DNA of 64,000 nt from Maribacter polysiphoniae (GTDB lineage Bacteria; Bacteroidota; Bacteroidia; Flavobacteriales; Flavobacteriaceae). A program made the translations under genes and the position numbers. A model generated the notes under the pieces. That model searched no databases. It was not told the origin of the DNA and saw only the letters and a list, made by a program, of their open reading frames with translations. The DNA is taken from positions 372,001-436,000 of the forward strand of contig NZ_QGGQ01000002.1 of assembly GCF_003148665.1 (NCBI RefSeq), in the 5' to 3' direction. Positions 54,303 through 63,705 of this stretch are shown one piece after another (position 1 is the first letter of the stretch; each line of letters opens with the position of its first letter).

Positions 54303-55052
54303 TTAGATCGCTTTAACGATAGCAATGAAATCATCCGCAACCAATGCGGCACCACCAATAAGGCCTCCGTCTACATCGGGTTTAGAGAAAATCTCCTCTG
54401 CATTGGAAGGCTTAACACTACCTCCATAAAGAATGGATACGTTGTCGGCAATAGTCTGGTCAAAGGCAGTGGCGATGGTCTTACGTACAAAAGCATGCAT
54501 CTCCTGGGCTTGTTCTGGGGAAGCTGTTTCTCCCGTTCCAATGGCCCATACAGGTTCGTAAGCCAAAATGATACTGCTCCAAGCGCTGGCATCTAATCCG
54601 AAAAGTGCATTTTTCAATTGGCTTTCGACCACACTGAAATGGTTATCGGATTTACGATCGGCCAATTCCTCACCAAAGCAGAACATAACGGTCATGTTCT
54701 TGGCTAGGGCTGCCTTTACTTTTTTCTCAAGAATCTCATCGGTTTCACCAAAATAGGCCCTACGTTCGGAGTGACCTAAAATAACGGTATTGATACCTAT
54801 GTTCAATAACATATCGGCTGAAATCTCACCGGTGTAGGCTCCACTTTCTGCAAAATGCATGTTTTGGGCGATGACCTCTATGGTAGAATCTTCCAACTGG
54901 TTTACGGCACTAGCCAAATTTACAAAGGTTGGGGATACCATAACCGTTGCACTTGTATCTGGCAATTTAGCGGAAACCTCAGACAATAATGCCTCGGTTT
55001 CTTGCATGTTCTTATTCATTTTCCAGTTACCTGCTACTATTTTTTTCCTCAT
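54303..55052 (-). CDS. tpiA: triosephosphate isomerase
   Basis: 249-aa glycolytic enzyme interconverting DHAP and G3P. Motifs: GNWKMNKN (about 6, catalytic Lys), GHSERR (about 95, His), and AYEPVWAIGTG (about 166, Glu), then YGGSVKPSN and DGGLIGGA. It starts in a 4-bp overlap with the TlpA-like gene. It is the last gene of a four-gene operon (DUF1599, BT_3928, TlpA-like, tpiA). Confidence 0.97.
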   Translation of the reverse strand: MRKKIVAGNWKMNKNMQETEALLSEVSAKLPDTSATVMVSPTFVNLASAVNQLEDSTIEVIAQNMHFAESGAYTGEISADMLLNIGINTVILGHSERRAYFGETDEILEKKVKAALAKNMTVMFCFGEELADRKSDNHFSVVESQLKNALFGLDASAWSSIILAYEPVWAIGTGETASPEQAQEMHAFVRKTIATAFDQTIADNVSILYGGSVKPSNAEEIFSKPDVDGGLIGGAALVADDFIAIVKAI

Positions 55053-55555
55053 GATTTACTCTTTCTTAATTGTTTTACAATCTCTTTATCACTGGCCTTA
55101 ATGGCCTTATATAATTTAATATTCCCTTGTGCATCCAGAACCATATACCTAGGGATCCAATCCAAATCGATATCCTTGAAAAGATCTGACTTCCAACCCT
55201 TGCTGGCCCAAAAATGCGACCCGTTCGATATGCCAAATCGTTTGATCCCTTTTTTCCAACTTGCCGCATCCCTATCCAAGGAGATGTATACAAATGCTAT
55301 TTCGGGAAACTCCTCTTTCAATTTCTTTATCGTGGGCATACCCACGACACAATCCTTACACCAAGAGGCCCAAATATCCAAAAGTATGGTCTTGCCCTTA
55401 TGCGCCTTGATCAAGGAATCGAAGGTTACCTTATCACCGATTAAACTCACCAATGAATCATTCAAAGCGGCCTGGGAAAAGGTATGCTCCTGGGCACGTG
55501 TCAGTAGAACGGTTAAAAAGGTTATTAAAATAAGTGTTTTCCTAAGGTACTTCAT
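55049..55555 (-). CDS. TlpA-like thiol-disulfide reductase
   Basis: 168-aa thioredoxin-fold protein with signal peptide (LITFLTVLLTRAQ). The active site ASWCKDC (about residue 70) lies after a strand GKTILLDIW, and the C-terminal half shows cis-Pro region IPRYMVL. It is probably periplasmic, keeping cysteines reduced (cytochrome maturation type). It is in one operon with a DoxX/BT_3928 protein that also has a thioredoxin-like end. Confidence 0.85.
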   Translation of the reverse strand: MKYLRKTLILITFLTVLLTRAQEHTFSQAALNDSLVSLIGDKVTFDSLIKAHKGKTILLDIWASWCKDCVVGMPTIKKLKEEFPEIAFVYISLDRDAASWKKGIKRFGISNGSHFWASKGWKSDLFKDIDLDWIPRYMVLDAQGNIKLYKAIKASDKEIVKQLRKSKS

Positions 55556-55559
55556 AAAA

Positions 55560-56654
55560 TCAAAATCTTAAATCTTCCAAATCATTATAGTGAACCTTCT
55601 GTGTTATGGTTCCTTTTTCCAACGTCAATACCCCGGGATTGGAGCGTACTATGGTCTTTAAAGCTGTTTCATCGGTAAAATAAAAGGATGTGCCCAGGTT
55701 GTATTTCTTGACCCATTCGGCCGATTTTTCCGGACTTGAGGCCGACATCCCAATTACTTTATACCCTTTTTCCTTGGCCTTTACGATCGTCTCTGCCAAT
55801 TTTGGAAAGGCATCCCCATCACTTTTTGAAAGGTCATAGGAAACGATCATCATCAACTTTGGTTCCTCCAATAATGCAGGGGCAAAGTCCTCCCCATTTT
55901 GCTCAATGGTAAAGTCATGGATCGGTGGTTCATATCCTTTTACGATTTCAGTGGTCTCCACATCGATGAATTCCCCATCGACCGAAGGGTAATCCCCATG
56001 GGTGACAATCACTTTTTCCGTTCCATCCACATTGAACTTCCAAGCGTACTCGAATACGGCTTCTTGTGCATCTTCCGGCATGACCATTCCTTCCTTGATA
56101 TTATCCCCGATCTTATAGGGTCTAAAATCGATTACCGGAAGGTGGCGCAATACATGGTTGGCGAATAAGGCACAGGCCACTAAGGCCATTGCGGTTATAA
56201 CCCTTCTTGTACCCGAACCTAAAATAGGCTTTAAATGCTTTTTGCCGACGAGTAGGATGATAATGAACACCAACAATACCATATCCTTCGTAAAGGAGCC
56301 CCAGGGTGTCAAATTAACGGCATCACCAAAACAACCACAGTCGGTTACTTTATTGAAATAGGCCGAATAGAAGGTTAAAAATCCGAAGAATACGATCATC
56401 AGGAATAAACTCCATAAGGTGAACTTGAGCCTAAAGCCCAACAATAACATGACCCCTAGAAGAATTTCAAAAACAACCACAAAAAGTGCAAACCCTAGTG
56501 CGTATGGCGTTAAAAAGGTAAGATTAAGAACCGCCTCACTAAAATATTCCTCCAGCTTAAAGGTAAAACCAACCGGGTCGTTAAGTTTTACAAAACCACT
56601 GAATATGAATAAAAAGCCAACGAATATTCTACTAAAACCCACTAAGTATTTCAT
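55560..56654 (-). CDS. BT_3928 family DoxX-like membrane protein
   Basis: 364-aa protein. The N-terminal ~150 residues are a four-helix DoxX-type membrane domain (FSRIFVGFLFIFSGFVKLNDPVGFTFKLEEY, TDCGCFGDA). The rest is a soluble thioredoxin-like domain (PKLMMIVSYDLSKSDGDAFPKLAETIVKAKEKGYKVIGMSAS). The pair CGCFG near residue 104 may be a redox or metal site. The function is unknown. It overlaps the DUF1599 gene by 4 bp. Confidence 0.85.
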   Translation of the reverse strand: MKYLVGFSRIFVGFLFIFSGFVKLNDPVGFTFKLEEYFSEAVLNLTFLTPYALGFALFVVVFEILLGVMLLLGFRLKFTLWSLFLMIVFFGFLTFYSAYFNKVTDCGCFGDAVNLTPWGSFTKDMVLLVFIIILLVGKKHLKPILGSGTRRVITAMALVACALFANHVLRHLPVIDFRPYKIGDNIKEGMVMPEDAQEAVFEYAWKFNVDGTEKVIVTHGDYPSVDGEFIDVETTEIVKGYEPPIHDFTIEQNGEDFAPALLEEPKLMMIVSYDLSKSDGDAFPKLAETIVKAKEKGYKVIGMSASSPEKSAEWVKKYNLGTSFYFTDETALKTIVRSNPGVLTLEKGTITQKVHYNDLEDLRF

Positions 56655-57196
56655 TCGGAATCCTCTTTTAAATGAATCATTGCGAAAACGGCATAATTTA
56701 CCATGTCCTGATAATTGGCGTCGATACCCTCACTGACCAAGGTAGCGCCCTTATTGTCCTCTATTTGTTTTACACGTAACAACTTCTGCAAGATCAAATC
56801 GGTCAAGGAACTAACGCGCATATCACGCCAAGCCTCCCCGTAGTCATGGTTTTTATCCTCCATCAATGATTTGGTGACCTTGGCATGCTTGTCGAACAAG
56901 GCAACGGCTTCCTGCTCCGATAGATCGGGTTGGTCTACCACGCCTTTTTCAAGCTGTATCAGGGCCATGATCGAATAATTGATGATTCCGATAAATTCGG
57001 AACGTTCATCCTCATCCACCTTTTGAACCTCATTTTCCTGAAGTCCTCGAATCCGTTGTGCCTTAATGAAAATTTGATCGGTCAGGGAAGGTAATCTCAG
57101 AATACGCCATGCGCTGCCGTAGTCTTTCATCTTCTTCTGGAATAAATCCCTACATATTTTAATTACGGCGTCGTATTGTTCGGAAGTCTGCTGCAT
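56651..57196 (-). CDS. DUF1599 protein (two repeated units)
   Basis: 181-aa cytosolic protein made of two related units, each with the motif DYGSAWRILRLPSLTDQI (about 25) or DYGEAWRDMRVSSLTDLI (about 120). The family is Bacteroidota-typical and of unknown function, structurally of the nucleotide-pyrophosphohydrolase-like all-alpha type. It is first in the tpiA operon, divergent from folP. Confidence 0.85.
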   Translation of the reverse strand: MQQTSEQYDAVIKICRDLFQKKMKDYGSAWRILRLPSLTDQIFIKAQRIRGLQENEVQKVDEDERSEFIGIINYSIMALIQLEKGVVDQPDLSEQEAVALFDKHAKVTKSLMEDKNHDYGEAWRDMRVSSLTDLILQKLLRVKQIEDNKGATLVSEGIDANYQDMVNYAVFAMIHLKEDSE

Positions 57197-57257
57197 GTAA
57201 TATCACTAATTTGCGTAAATTTCGCCTAAAATATTTTAAACCTCAAAGTTCGTGTTT

Positions 57258-57265
57258 TATGTTTG
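57258..57265 (+). promoter_or_regulatory. candidate -7 box (TATGTTTG) of folP
   Basis: An exact TAnnTTTG 47 bp before the folP ATG, in the gap shared with the divergent DUF1599 gene. A second TACTTTTG at 57300 is too close to the ATG to be useful. Confidence 0.4.
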
Positions 57266-57311
57266 GTTTATCAAACTTTATAGGGGCAACTTTGAATCTT
57301 ACTTTTGTCGT

Positions 57312-58136
57312 ATGACCTTGAATTGCAATGGAAACCTTATTGATTTGTCCACCCCCAAAGTCATGGGCATACTCAATCTTACCCCGGATTCTTTTTATGA
57401 CGGGGGAAAATACCGTGAAGAAGGGCAAATCCTGACCCAAGTAGAGAAAATGCTTCTGGAGGGCGCCACCTTTATCGATGTAGGTGCCTATAGTTCCAGA
57501 CCGGGAGCGGCGGCGGTAAACACGGAAGAAGAACTTTCGAGGATCACCCCTATTGTTTCCAAGATCGTTAAAGCCTTCCCCGATATCATGCTGTCCGTTG
57601 ATACCTTTCGCAGTCAAGTGGCCGATGCCTGTTTGGATGAGGGGGCCGCTATCGTCAATGACATTGCCGCAGGCCTACAGGACCCCCATATGTTCAACGT
57701 GGTCGCCAAACATCAGGTACCTTATATTATGATGCATATGAAGGGTACCCCACAAAACATGCAAAAGCAAACCGATTATAAAAATTTGATCACCGAAATG
57801 TTATTTTATTTCTCTGAACGGATTGCCAAGGCAAGGGAACACCATATCAACGATATCATTATCGATCCCGGGTTTGGCTTTAGCAAGACCTTGGAACAGA
57901 ATTACGGCCTTCTGCAAAAAATGGATTTATTGCAAACCCTGAACCTCCCTATTTTAGTGGGCATAAGCAGGAAATCGATGATATACAAGGCATTGGACAA
58001 AACGCCCCAAGAAGCATTGAACGGCACTACGGCACTGCATATGGTGGCACTACGGAATGGGGCGCAGATCCTTAGGGTCCACGATGTGGAAGCCGCTATG
58101 GAATGTATACGATTGAATGAACTGCTAACTAAATAA
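57312..58136 (+). CDS. folP: dihydropteroate synthase
   Basis: 274-aa folate enzyme joining pABA and DHPPP. Family motifs: MGILNLTPDSFYDGG (about 18, pterin/Mg site), GATFIDVGAYSSRPGA (about 55) and DPGFGFSKTLEQN (about 185), plus ISRKSM. The start at 57312 was chosen since the frame upstream is not conserved-looking. The diadenylate cyclase gene follows with a short gap, a pairing seen widely in Bacteroidota. Confidence 0.95.
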   Translation: MTLNCNGNLIDLSTPKVMGILNLTPDSFYDGGKYREEGQILTQVEKMLLEGATFIDVGAYSSRPGAAAVNTEEELSRITPIVSKIVKAFPDIMLSVDTFRSQVADACLDEGAAIVNDIAAGLQDPHMFNVVAKHQVPYIMMHMKGTPQNMQKQTDYKNLITEMLFYFSERIAKAREHHINDIIIDPGFGFSKTLEQNYGLLQKMDLLQTLNLPILVGISRKSMIYKALDKTPQEALNGTTALHMVALRNGAQILRVHDVEAAMECIRLNELLTK

Positions 58137-58189
58137 GCGAAGCGTATTTTGTTCATCAAATTTTGTTAATTTTACAAAAACGGCTAGGA

Positions 58190-58975
58190 TTGGATTTTTT
58201 GAATTTTCTCGACTTTAAGATTACCGACATTATCGACATTATCTTAGTCGCCTTACTACTTTATTATATATACAAACTTGTTCGCGGGTCGGTTGCCATC
58301 AATATATTCATTGGCATCGTCATCATTTGGGGGTTCTGGAAACTTACCGAGTTGTTGGACATGAAAATGATAAGTAGTATGGTTGGCGGTTTTATGCAGG
58401 TAGGGCTGATTGCCCTAATTATCGTATTTCAACAGGAAATACGAAAATTCCTATTGATGATCGGCTCTACAAATTTTGCGAATAAACGAAATTTCATTCG
58501 CCGGTTCCGTTTCTTAAAACCCGATGACATAACGGCAAGTACCAATATCGACCCTATCCTGAAGGCCTGTGAGGCCATGGCACGGTCAAAGACCGGTGCC
58601 ATTATCGTTATCAAACGAAATAACTCCCTCGATTTTGTAAAATCCTCAGGGGATAAGATGTTTGCCGAGGTCAACCAACCCTTATTAAGTAGTATTTTCT
58701 TTAAAAACAGCCCCTTACATGATGGCGCTGTAGTTATCGAGGATAATTATATCGTAGCCACACGGGTGATTTTACCGGTTTCGAACGAACGTAGTATCCC
58801 TTTGCGCTTTGGGCTTCGACATAGGGCCGCGGTCGGCATTACGGAGCGAACCGATGCTTTGGCGCTTGTGGTCAGTGAGGAAACAGGAAATATTTCCTAC
58901 ATCAAAAATGGGGAATTTGTATTGTTCAACGATCTTCTGGAATTGGGCAATATGATAAAGGAAGATTTGGTTTAG
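58190..58975 (+). CDS. cdaA: diadenylate cyclase CdaA
   Basis: 261-aa c-di-AMP synthase. Three N-terminal membrane helices (FKITDIIDIILVALLLYYIYKLVRGS onwards) precede the DAC domain with SPLHDGAVVI (about 183) and GLRHRAAVGITERTDA (about 215), the nucleotide-binding signatures DGA and RHR. No ATG exists for the full-length protein; the TTG at 58190 gives MDFLNFLDFKIT, like relatives, and a TTG at 58163 is an alternative. It lies 53 bp after folP, and overlaps the convergent ABC gene by 4 bp. Confidence 0.92.
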   Translation: MDFLNFLDFKITDIIDIILVALLLYYIYKLVRGSVAINIFIGIVIIWGFWKLTELLDMKMISSMVGGFMQVGLIALIIVFQQEIRKFLLMIGSTNFANKRNFIRRFRFLKPDDITASTNIDPILKACEAMARSKTGAIIVIKRNNSLDFVKSSGDKMFAEVNQPLLSSIFFKNSPLHDGAVVIEDNYIVATRVILPVSNERSIPLRFGLRHRAAVGITERTDALALVVSEETGNISYIKNGEFVLFNDLLELGNMIKEDLV

Positions 58976-60741
58976 GCCGCTTCCTCTTCCATAAACTGGG
59001 ATTCATAAAGCTTATTATAGTACCCACCCTTTTTAAGCAACTCACTGTGTGTACCGGCCTCAACGATCTTACCCGCTTCCATGACCAAAATCCTATCGGC
59101 CTTTTTTATGGTGGCCAAGCGGTGGGCAATGATCACAGACGTTCTTCCCTCCGTTATTTTATCGGTAGCACGCTGTATCAACTGTTCGGAATAGGTATCT
59201 ACCGAAGAAGTGGCCTCGTCCAAAATAAGGATACTGGGATTACTGACATAGGCCCTGAGAAAGGCTATTAACTGACGTTGGCCACTGGATAACATGGAGC
59301 CACGTTCCTTTACGTTGAACCCATACCCGCCGGGAAGGCTTTCAATAAATTCATGGACCCCGATTTCCTTGGCTGCCGCCTCTACATCCTTAAGACCTAC
59401 ATCTTTGTTCTTGAGTGAAATATTATTGACAATGGTATCGGCAAAAAGAAAAACATCCTGCAATACCACGGCGATATGCGATCGTAAGGCAGCCAATTTA
59501 AAGTCCTTACTATCCACACCATCAATCAATATCTGTCCTGAATTGATCTCATAAAAACGATTCAGTAAATTTATGATCGTTGATTTACCGGCACCTGTCG
59601 CCCCAACAATGGCAATGGTTTCACCCGCCTTCGCCTCGAACGAAATACCATGAAGGACTTCCTCGTTTTTTAAATAACCAAAATGTACATCGTTAAACGT
59701 TATATCACCCCTGACCTTGGTATTGTCCCCATAGGTTCCGGAATCATCCATCTTACTTTCGGTGTCCAAAATGGAAAAAACCCTATTGGCCGCAACCATA
59801 CCCATCTGTAACGTATTGAACTTATCGGCAATTTGTCGCAAGGGCCTAAAAAGTATCTCGATACATAGGATATAGGCGAAAATAGTACCCGCCTCACTGC
59901 TGGAGATATTGGCGACATTCATGAGTCCCCCATACCAAACCACCAAACCAATGGCCAAAGAACTAACGATCTCGGCGATGGGAAAGAATATGGAGTTGTA
60001 CCATACCGTTTTCAACCATGCCTTTTTATGCTTTTCATTGATTTCCCTGAATTTATCACTTTCAATCTTTTCCCGGGTAAACAATTGTACGATTTTCATT
60101 CCCGCGATCCTTTCCTGTACAAAGGAATTTAGATTGGCCACTTGGGCCCTTACCTCTATAAAAGCAACCTTCATGGCCTTTTGAAACAATCGTGTTGCAT
60201 AGAGGATCACTGGCAGAAGGGAAAACACGATCAAGGCGAGTTTCCAGTTCATATAGATCATCAATGCGGCAGCGGCGAACATTTTCAACAAATCAGCAAC
60301 AATGACAAAAAAACCTTGACTGAAGATCTCCCCAATACGTTGCATATCGGCCACCGCCCGGGTTACCAAAACCCCTAGGGAAGAATTGTCAAAATACGTC
60401 ATCCTAAAATTCAGCATATGTTGAAACAGCCGAATACGGACATCCTTTATCACCGATTCCCCCAACCAATTCGCGTAATAATTAAAAAACAATTGGAAGG
60501 TGACCTGCGCCAAGAGCACAACCAACATCGCTATCACGAGAAAAAGCAATTTCTCCGGATTGGATTTCATGATGGCATCGTCGATAAGCATCCGTAACAA
60601 AAACGGGGTCATCACTGCAAAGGCCGAAAGTAGGATAGCAGAGACAGCTACACCATAAAAAGTTAGCTTATAGGGTTTCGTATACGTCATTAGACGCTTG
60701 AACAAACCGGTATCAAATGCTTTTCCTGTTTCTTTACTCAT
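58972..60741 (-). CDS. ABC transporter, half-size exporter (MsbA/lipid-type)
   Basis: 589-aa fused permease/ATPase. Six transmembrane helices occupy about 25-320, then the nucleotide-binding domain: Walker A GATGAGKST (about 380), signature LSSGQRQL and Walker B ILILDEATSSVD, H-loop AHRLATI. This is a homodimeric exporter of the multidrug/lipid type; substrate unknown. It overlaps truA by 8 bp, so both are translated from one message. Confidence 0.93.
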   Translation of the reverse strand: MSKETGKAFDTGLFKRLMTYTKPYKLTFYGVAVSAILLSAFAVMTPFLLRMLIDDAIMKSNPEKLLFLVIAMLVVLLAQVTFQLFFNYYANWLGESVIKDVRIRLFQHMLNFRMTYFDNSSLGVLVTRAVADMQRIGEIFSQGFFVIVADLLKMFAAAALMIYMNWKLALIVFSLLPVILYATRLFQKAMKVAFIEVRAQVANLNSFVQERIAGMKIVQLFTREKIESDKFREINEKHKKAWLKTVWYNSIFFPIAEIVSSLAIGLVVWYGGLMNVANISSSEAGTIFAYILCIEILFRPLRQIADKFNTLQMGMVAANRVFSILDTESKMDDSGTYGDNTKVRGDITFNDVHFGYLKNEEVLHGISFEAKAGETIAIVGATGAGKSTIINLLNRFYEINSGQILIDGVDSKDFKLAALRSHIAVVLQDVFLFADTIVNNISLKNKDVGLKDVEAAAKEIGVHEFIESLPGGYGFNVKERGSMLSSGQRQLIAFLRAYVSNPSILILDEATSSVDTYSEQLIQRATDKITEGRTSVIIAHRLATIKKADRILVMEAGKIVEAGTHSELLKKGGYYNKLYESQFMEEEAA

Positions 60742-61483
60742 ATTTTTGTAATGACTCTGGGTAGCTAATTTTGGTCAAATATAATCCTTTTGCAGGGACA
60801 GAAGGCCCAGCTAACGACCTGTCCTTGCTTTTCAATACGTTTCTCACATATTCCAAATCCGATTTCCCGATTCCGACTTCGATAAGGGTACCCACAACGG
60901 CCCTGACCATATTGCGAAGAAAGCGATCTGCCACAATCGTAAACACCAATTTATCGGCATCCACGGTCCATTCCGCCTTTTTAACATCGCAATTAAAGGT
61001 CCGTACATCGGTATTCGATTTTGAAAAACACTCAAAATCACGATGTTCCATCAGCAACCTTGCCGCTTCATTCATCGCCGGAACATCAAGACGATGCCTT
61101 AAATAGTGGGCACTGTCCAAATAAAACGGATTCTTTTCCTGTGTTATCCAATATTCATAAGTACGTTCAATGGCATCAAACCTGGCGTGGGCATCTTCCT
61201 TGACCGCACGTATTTCGGCAATGGCAATATCGTCGGGCAGCAAGGCATTCAACCGGTAAACCAATTCATCCACATCAAACTCCCCGTCAAAATCGAAATG
61301 GGCATACATTTGTTTGGCATGCACCCCCGCATCCGTTCTACCTGCACCGACCACGGATAGGCCTTGGCGCAACAATTTGGACAATCCATCTTCCAAAACC
61401 TCCTGTACCGTAATGGCGTTGGGTTGTATTTGCCAACCGTGGTACGACTTCCCGAAGTATGAAAAAACGATGAAATATCTCAA
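60734..61483 (-). CDS. truA: tRNA pseudouridine synthase A
   Basis: 249-aa enzyme making pseudouridine at positions 38-40 of tRNAs. The catalytic Asp is in GAGRTDAGVHAKQ (about 52), with YRLNALLPDDIAI and FLRNMVRAVVGTLIEVG as family signatures. It is transcribed together with the ABC exporter gene, and has an exact -7 box 26 bp before its ATG. Confidence 0.95.
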   Translation of the reverse strand: MRYFIVFSYFGKSYHGWQIQPNAITVQEVLEDGLSKLLRQGLSVVGAGRTDAGVHAKQMYAHFDFDGEFDVDELVYRLNALLPDDIAIAEIRAVKEDAHARFDAIERTYEYWITQEKNPFYLDSAHYLRHRLDVPAMNEAARLLMEHRDFECFSKSNTDVRTFNCDVKKAEWTVDADKLVFTIVADRFLRNMVRAVVGTLIEVGIGKSDLEYVRNVLKSKDRSLAGPSVPAKGLYLTKISYPESLQKYE

Positions 61484-61493
61484 GTGAAACGCC

Positions 61494-61501
61494 TATTTTT
61501 G
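61494..61501 (+). promoter_or_regulatory. candidate -7 box (TATTTTTG) of the phosphodiesterase gene
   Basis: An exact TAnnTTTG, about 73 bp upstream of the ATG at 61575, in a gap where a minus-strand box also lies. Confidence 0.4.
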
Positions 61502-61508
61502 TGGTGTT

Positions 61509-61516
61509 CAAAGATA
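61509..61516 (-). promoter_or_regulatory. candidate -7 box (TATCTTTG) of truA
   Basis: An exact TAnnTTTG on the minus strand, 26 bp before the truA ATG. The two divergent boxes are 7 bp apart. Confidence 0.45.
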
Positions 61517-61574
61517 CTTCGTTCCTTCTAAAAACAGAGGCTAAACCCATATTTTTAAGCTTAATTTAAGTTTT

Positions 61575-62069
61575 ATGACCAAAATACTTTTGCTGTCGGA
61601 CACCCATAACCATATTGATGATGCCATTTTAAAATATGTGAAGCAAGCCGATGAGGTTTGGCATGCCGGGGATATCGGCAGTTTAAAGGTCACCGACCGC
61701 ATAGAAGCCCTAAAGCCCTTGAGGGGTGTCCACGGAAATATAGACGACCATGTAATCCAGAAGGAATTCCCCTTGCACCAGCGATTCAAGTGTGAGGACG
61801 TTGATGTTTGGATAACCCATATCGGTGGCTACCCCCCCAAATACAACAGTAACGTTTACAAAGACATAAAGGCGAATCCTCCTAAATTGTTCATCAGTGG
61901 GCATTCCCACATCTTAAAGGTCATGTGGGACAAAAAATTGGACCTACTACATATGAATCCCGGGGCATGTGGAAAACACGGCTTTCATCAGGTGCGTACC
62001 ATGTTGCGTTTTGTGATCGACGGAAAGGACATCAAGGACCTGGAGATTATTGAATTGGGCAAACGGTAA
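61575..62069 (+). CDS. YfcE/MJ0936-type metallophosphoesterase
   Basis: 164-aa calcineurin-like phosphodiesterase with two-metal site: LLSDTHNHIDD (about 5), HAGDIGS (about 34), HGNIDDHV and ISGHSHILK (about 105), NPGACGKH. Family members act on cyclic or linear phosphodiesters in vitro. The physiological substrate is unknown. It is monocistronic. Confidence 0.9.
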   Translation: MTKILLLSDTHNHIDDAILKYVKQADEVWHAGDIGSLKVTDRIEALKPLRGVHGNIDDHVIQKEFPLHQRFKCEDVDVWITHIGGYPPKYNSNVYKDIKANPPKLFISGHSHILKVMWDKKLDLLHMNPGACGKHGFHQVRTMLRFVIDGKDIKDLEIIELGKR

Positions 62070-62160
62070 GATTACTTTATTTTTATGGTACAAATCAAGA
62101 GATACACCAAAAACACTTAAATAAAAAGGAAGCATAATGCTCCCATTAAAACCTTAAAGA

Positions 62161-63612
62161 ATGAAAAAAATACCTTTGTACTCCCTAATGCTTTTATTCC
62201 TTTTACTTACCACCCCGGGCCAGGCGGAAGTAAAATTGCCCGCCATTGTATCTTCCGATATGGTTTTACAGCGCAATACGACCGTAATACTGTGGGGATG
62301 GGCTGATGCCGGTAAAAAAATCACCATCAAGGCCTCATGGCTGAATACCCCCTTACAGATAACAACCGATAAATCGGGAAATTGGAAAACGGGGATACAG
62401 ACCACTAATGACAAAAAACCGCAAACGATAAACATAACTGGGGATGGTTCGAATATTTTACTGGAAAATATTCTTTTTGGGGAAGTCTGGCTTTGTTCAG
62501 GGCAATCAAACATGCAACAACCGCTGAACGGCTATACCGGGCAACCCGTTTTTGGGTCATTGGAAGCAATTTCCTCTTCTAAAAATCCGAATTTACGATT
62601 GTTTACCGTAGACCGAATCGGTTCAAAAACTCCCTTGAAAGATATCGAAAAATATACCGGATGGCAAGCCGCAAGTCCTGAAACCGTTAAGGATTTTAGC
62701 GCCATTGCCTATTTTTATGGCCAGCGGTTGCAAGAGATTTTAGACGTTCCCGTGGGTATGATCCATACCTCTTGGGGAGGAAGTAGTGTACAGGCATGGC
62801 TAAGTAAGGAAGCCATGGAGAACTATCAAAAGGTGGACCTTGATGGCGTTGACATCACAAAACGCACCAACCATATTCCTACGGCCCTATACAATTCGAT
62901 GATCCATCCGTTGATTCCATACACCATTAAAGGAGCGTTGTGGTATCAAGGCGAATCGAACCGCGAAGAACCGGAAAATTACAAAAAACTCTTTCCTGCC
63001 ATGGTAAAAGACTGGAGAACACGATGGGACCTTGGTGATTTCCCTTTTTATTATGTGCAAATTGCCCCATTCATATACGATGGCAATGAGGTTTTCTCCA
63101 CTGCCGGCAATTCCGCTTTTATTCGTGAGACTCAATTACAATGTTTAGATGTAATCCCTAATTCCGGTATGGCCGTCTCCATGGATATCGGTGACGACTA
63201 TTGCATTCATCCTCCAAAAAAGAAAGAAGTTGCCGACCGCTTGCTTTACATTGCCTTGAATAAGACGTACGGATTCAATACCCTGGACTATGCCGGCCCC
63301 ACCTTTGCTTCTTTTGAGTCACAGGAAGGTGGTCTCCTTTTAAAATTTGACAACGCCGATACAGGCCTTTTTGCCTATGAAGGTTTGCAAGGATTTGAGA
63401 TCGCAGGAAAGGACAAAGTCTTTTACCCTGCAAACGCAACCATCGTAGACCGTAAAAATGTATTGGTAAAGAGCGATAAAGTACTGAACCCTGCCGCCGT
63501 AAGGTATGCTTGGCGCAACTGGATCACGGGTACGCTCTACGACACCAATCTCCTACCCGCATCTTCATTTAGAACCGACGATTGGAACGATGCTACGAAA
63601 GCTACCGAATAG
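62161..63612 (+). CDS. sialate O-acetylesterase-like SGNH hydrolase
   Basis: 483-aa secreted esterase (signal peptide MKKIPLYSLMLLFLLLTTPGQA). It has the SGNH-type block EVWLCSGQSNMQQPL (about 112), TSWGGSSVQAW, ALWYQGESN (about 260) and the catalytic DxxH-like DDYCIHPPKKKEVADRL near 350. The family removes acetyl groups from sialic acids or plant polysaccharides such as xylan. No PUL partner is visible nearby on this side, so the substrate is open. Confidence 0.9.
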   Translation: MKKIPLYSLMLLFLLLTTPGQAEVKLPAIVSSDMVLQRNTTVILWGWADAGKKITIKASWLNTPLQITTDKSGNWKTGIQTTNDKKPQTINITGDGSNILLENILFGEVWLCSGQSNMQQPLNGYTGQPVFGSLEAISSSKNPNLRLFTVDRIGSKTPLKDIEKYTGWQAASPETVKDFSAIAYFYGQRLQEILDVPVGMIHTSWGGSSVQAWLSKEAMENYQKVDLDGVDITKRTNHIPTALYNSMIHPLIPYTIKGALWYQGESNREEPENYKKLFPAMVKDWRTRWDLGDFPFYYVQIAPFIYDGNEVFSTAGNSAFIRETQLQCLDVIPNSGMAVSMDIGDDYCIHPPKKKEVADRLLYIALNKTYGFNTLDYAGPTFASFESQEGGLLLKFDNADTGLFAYEGLQGFEIAGKDKVFYPANATIVDRKNVLVKSDKVLNPAAVRYAWRNWITGTLYDTNLLPASSFRTDDWNDATKATE

Positions 63613-63639
63613 GCACCTATCTACAATAAGAAACTTTTT

Positions 63640-63676
63640 AAAAAACAAAAAAAACCCTGATGCTTCCATCAGGGTT
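63640..63676 (-). terminator. intrinsic terminator of the DUF4293 gene
   Basis: AACCCTGATG and CATCAGGGTT form a perfect 10-bp stem around CTTC, with a run of A (T on the minus strand) just beyond. It lies 30 bp past the stop of the DUF4293 gene. Confidence 0.8.
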
Positions 63677-63705
63677 CACGCACTAATACTACTAAGATGT
63701 TAGGC

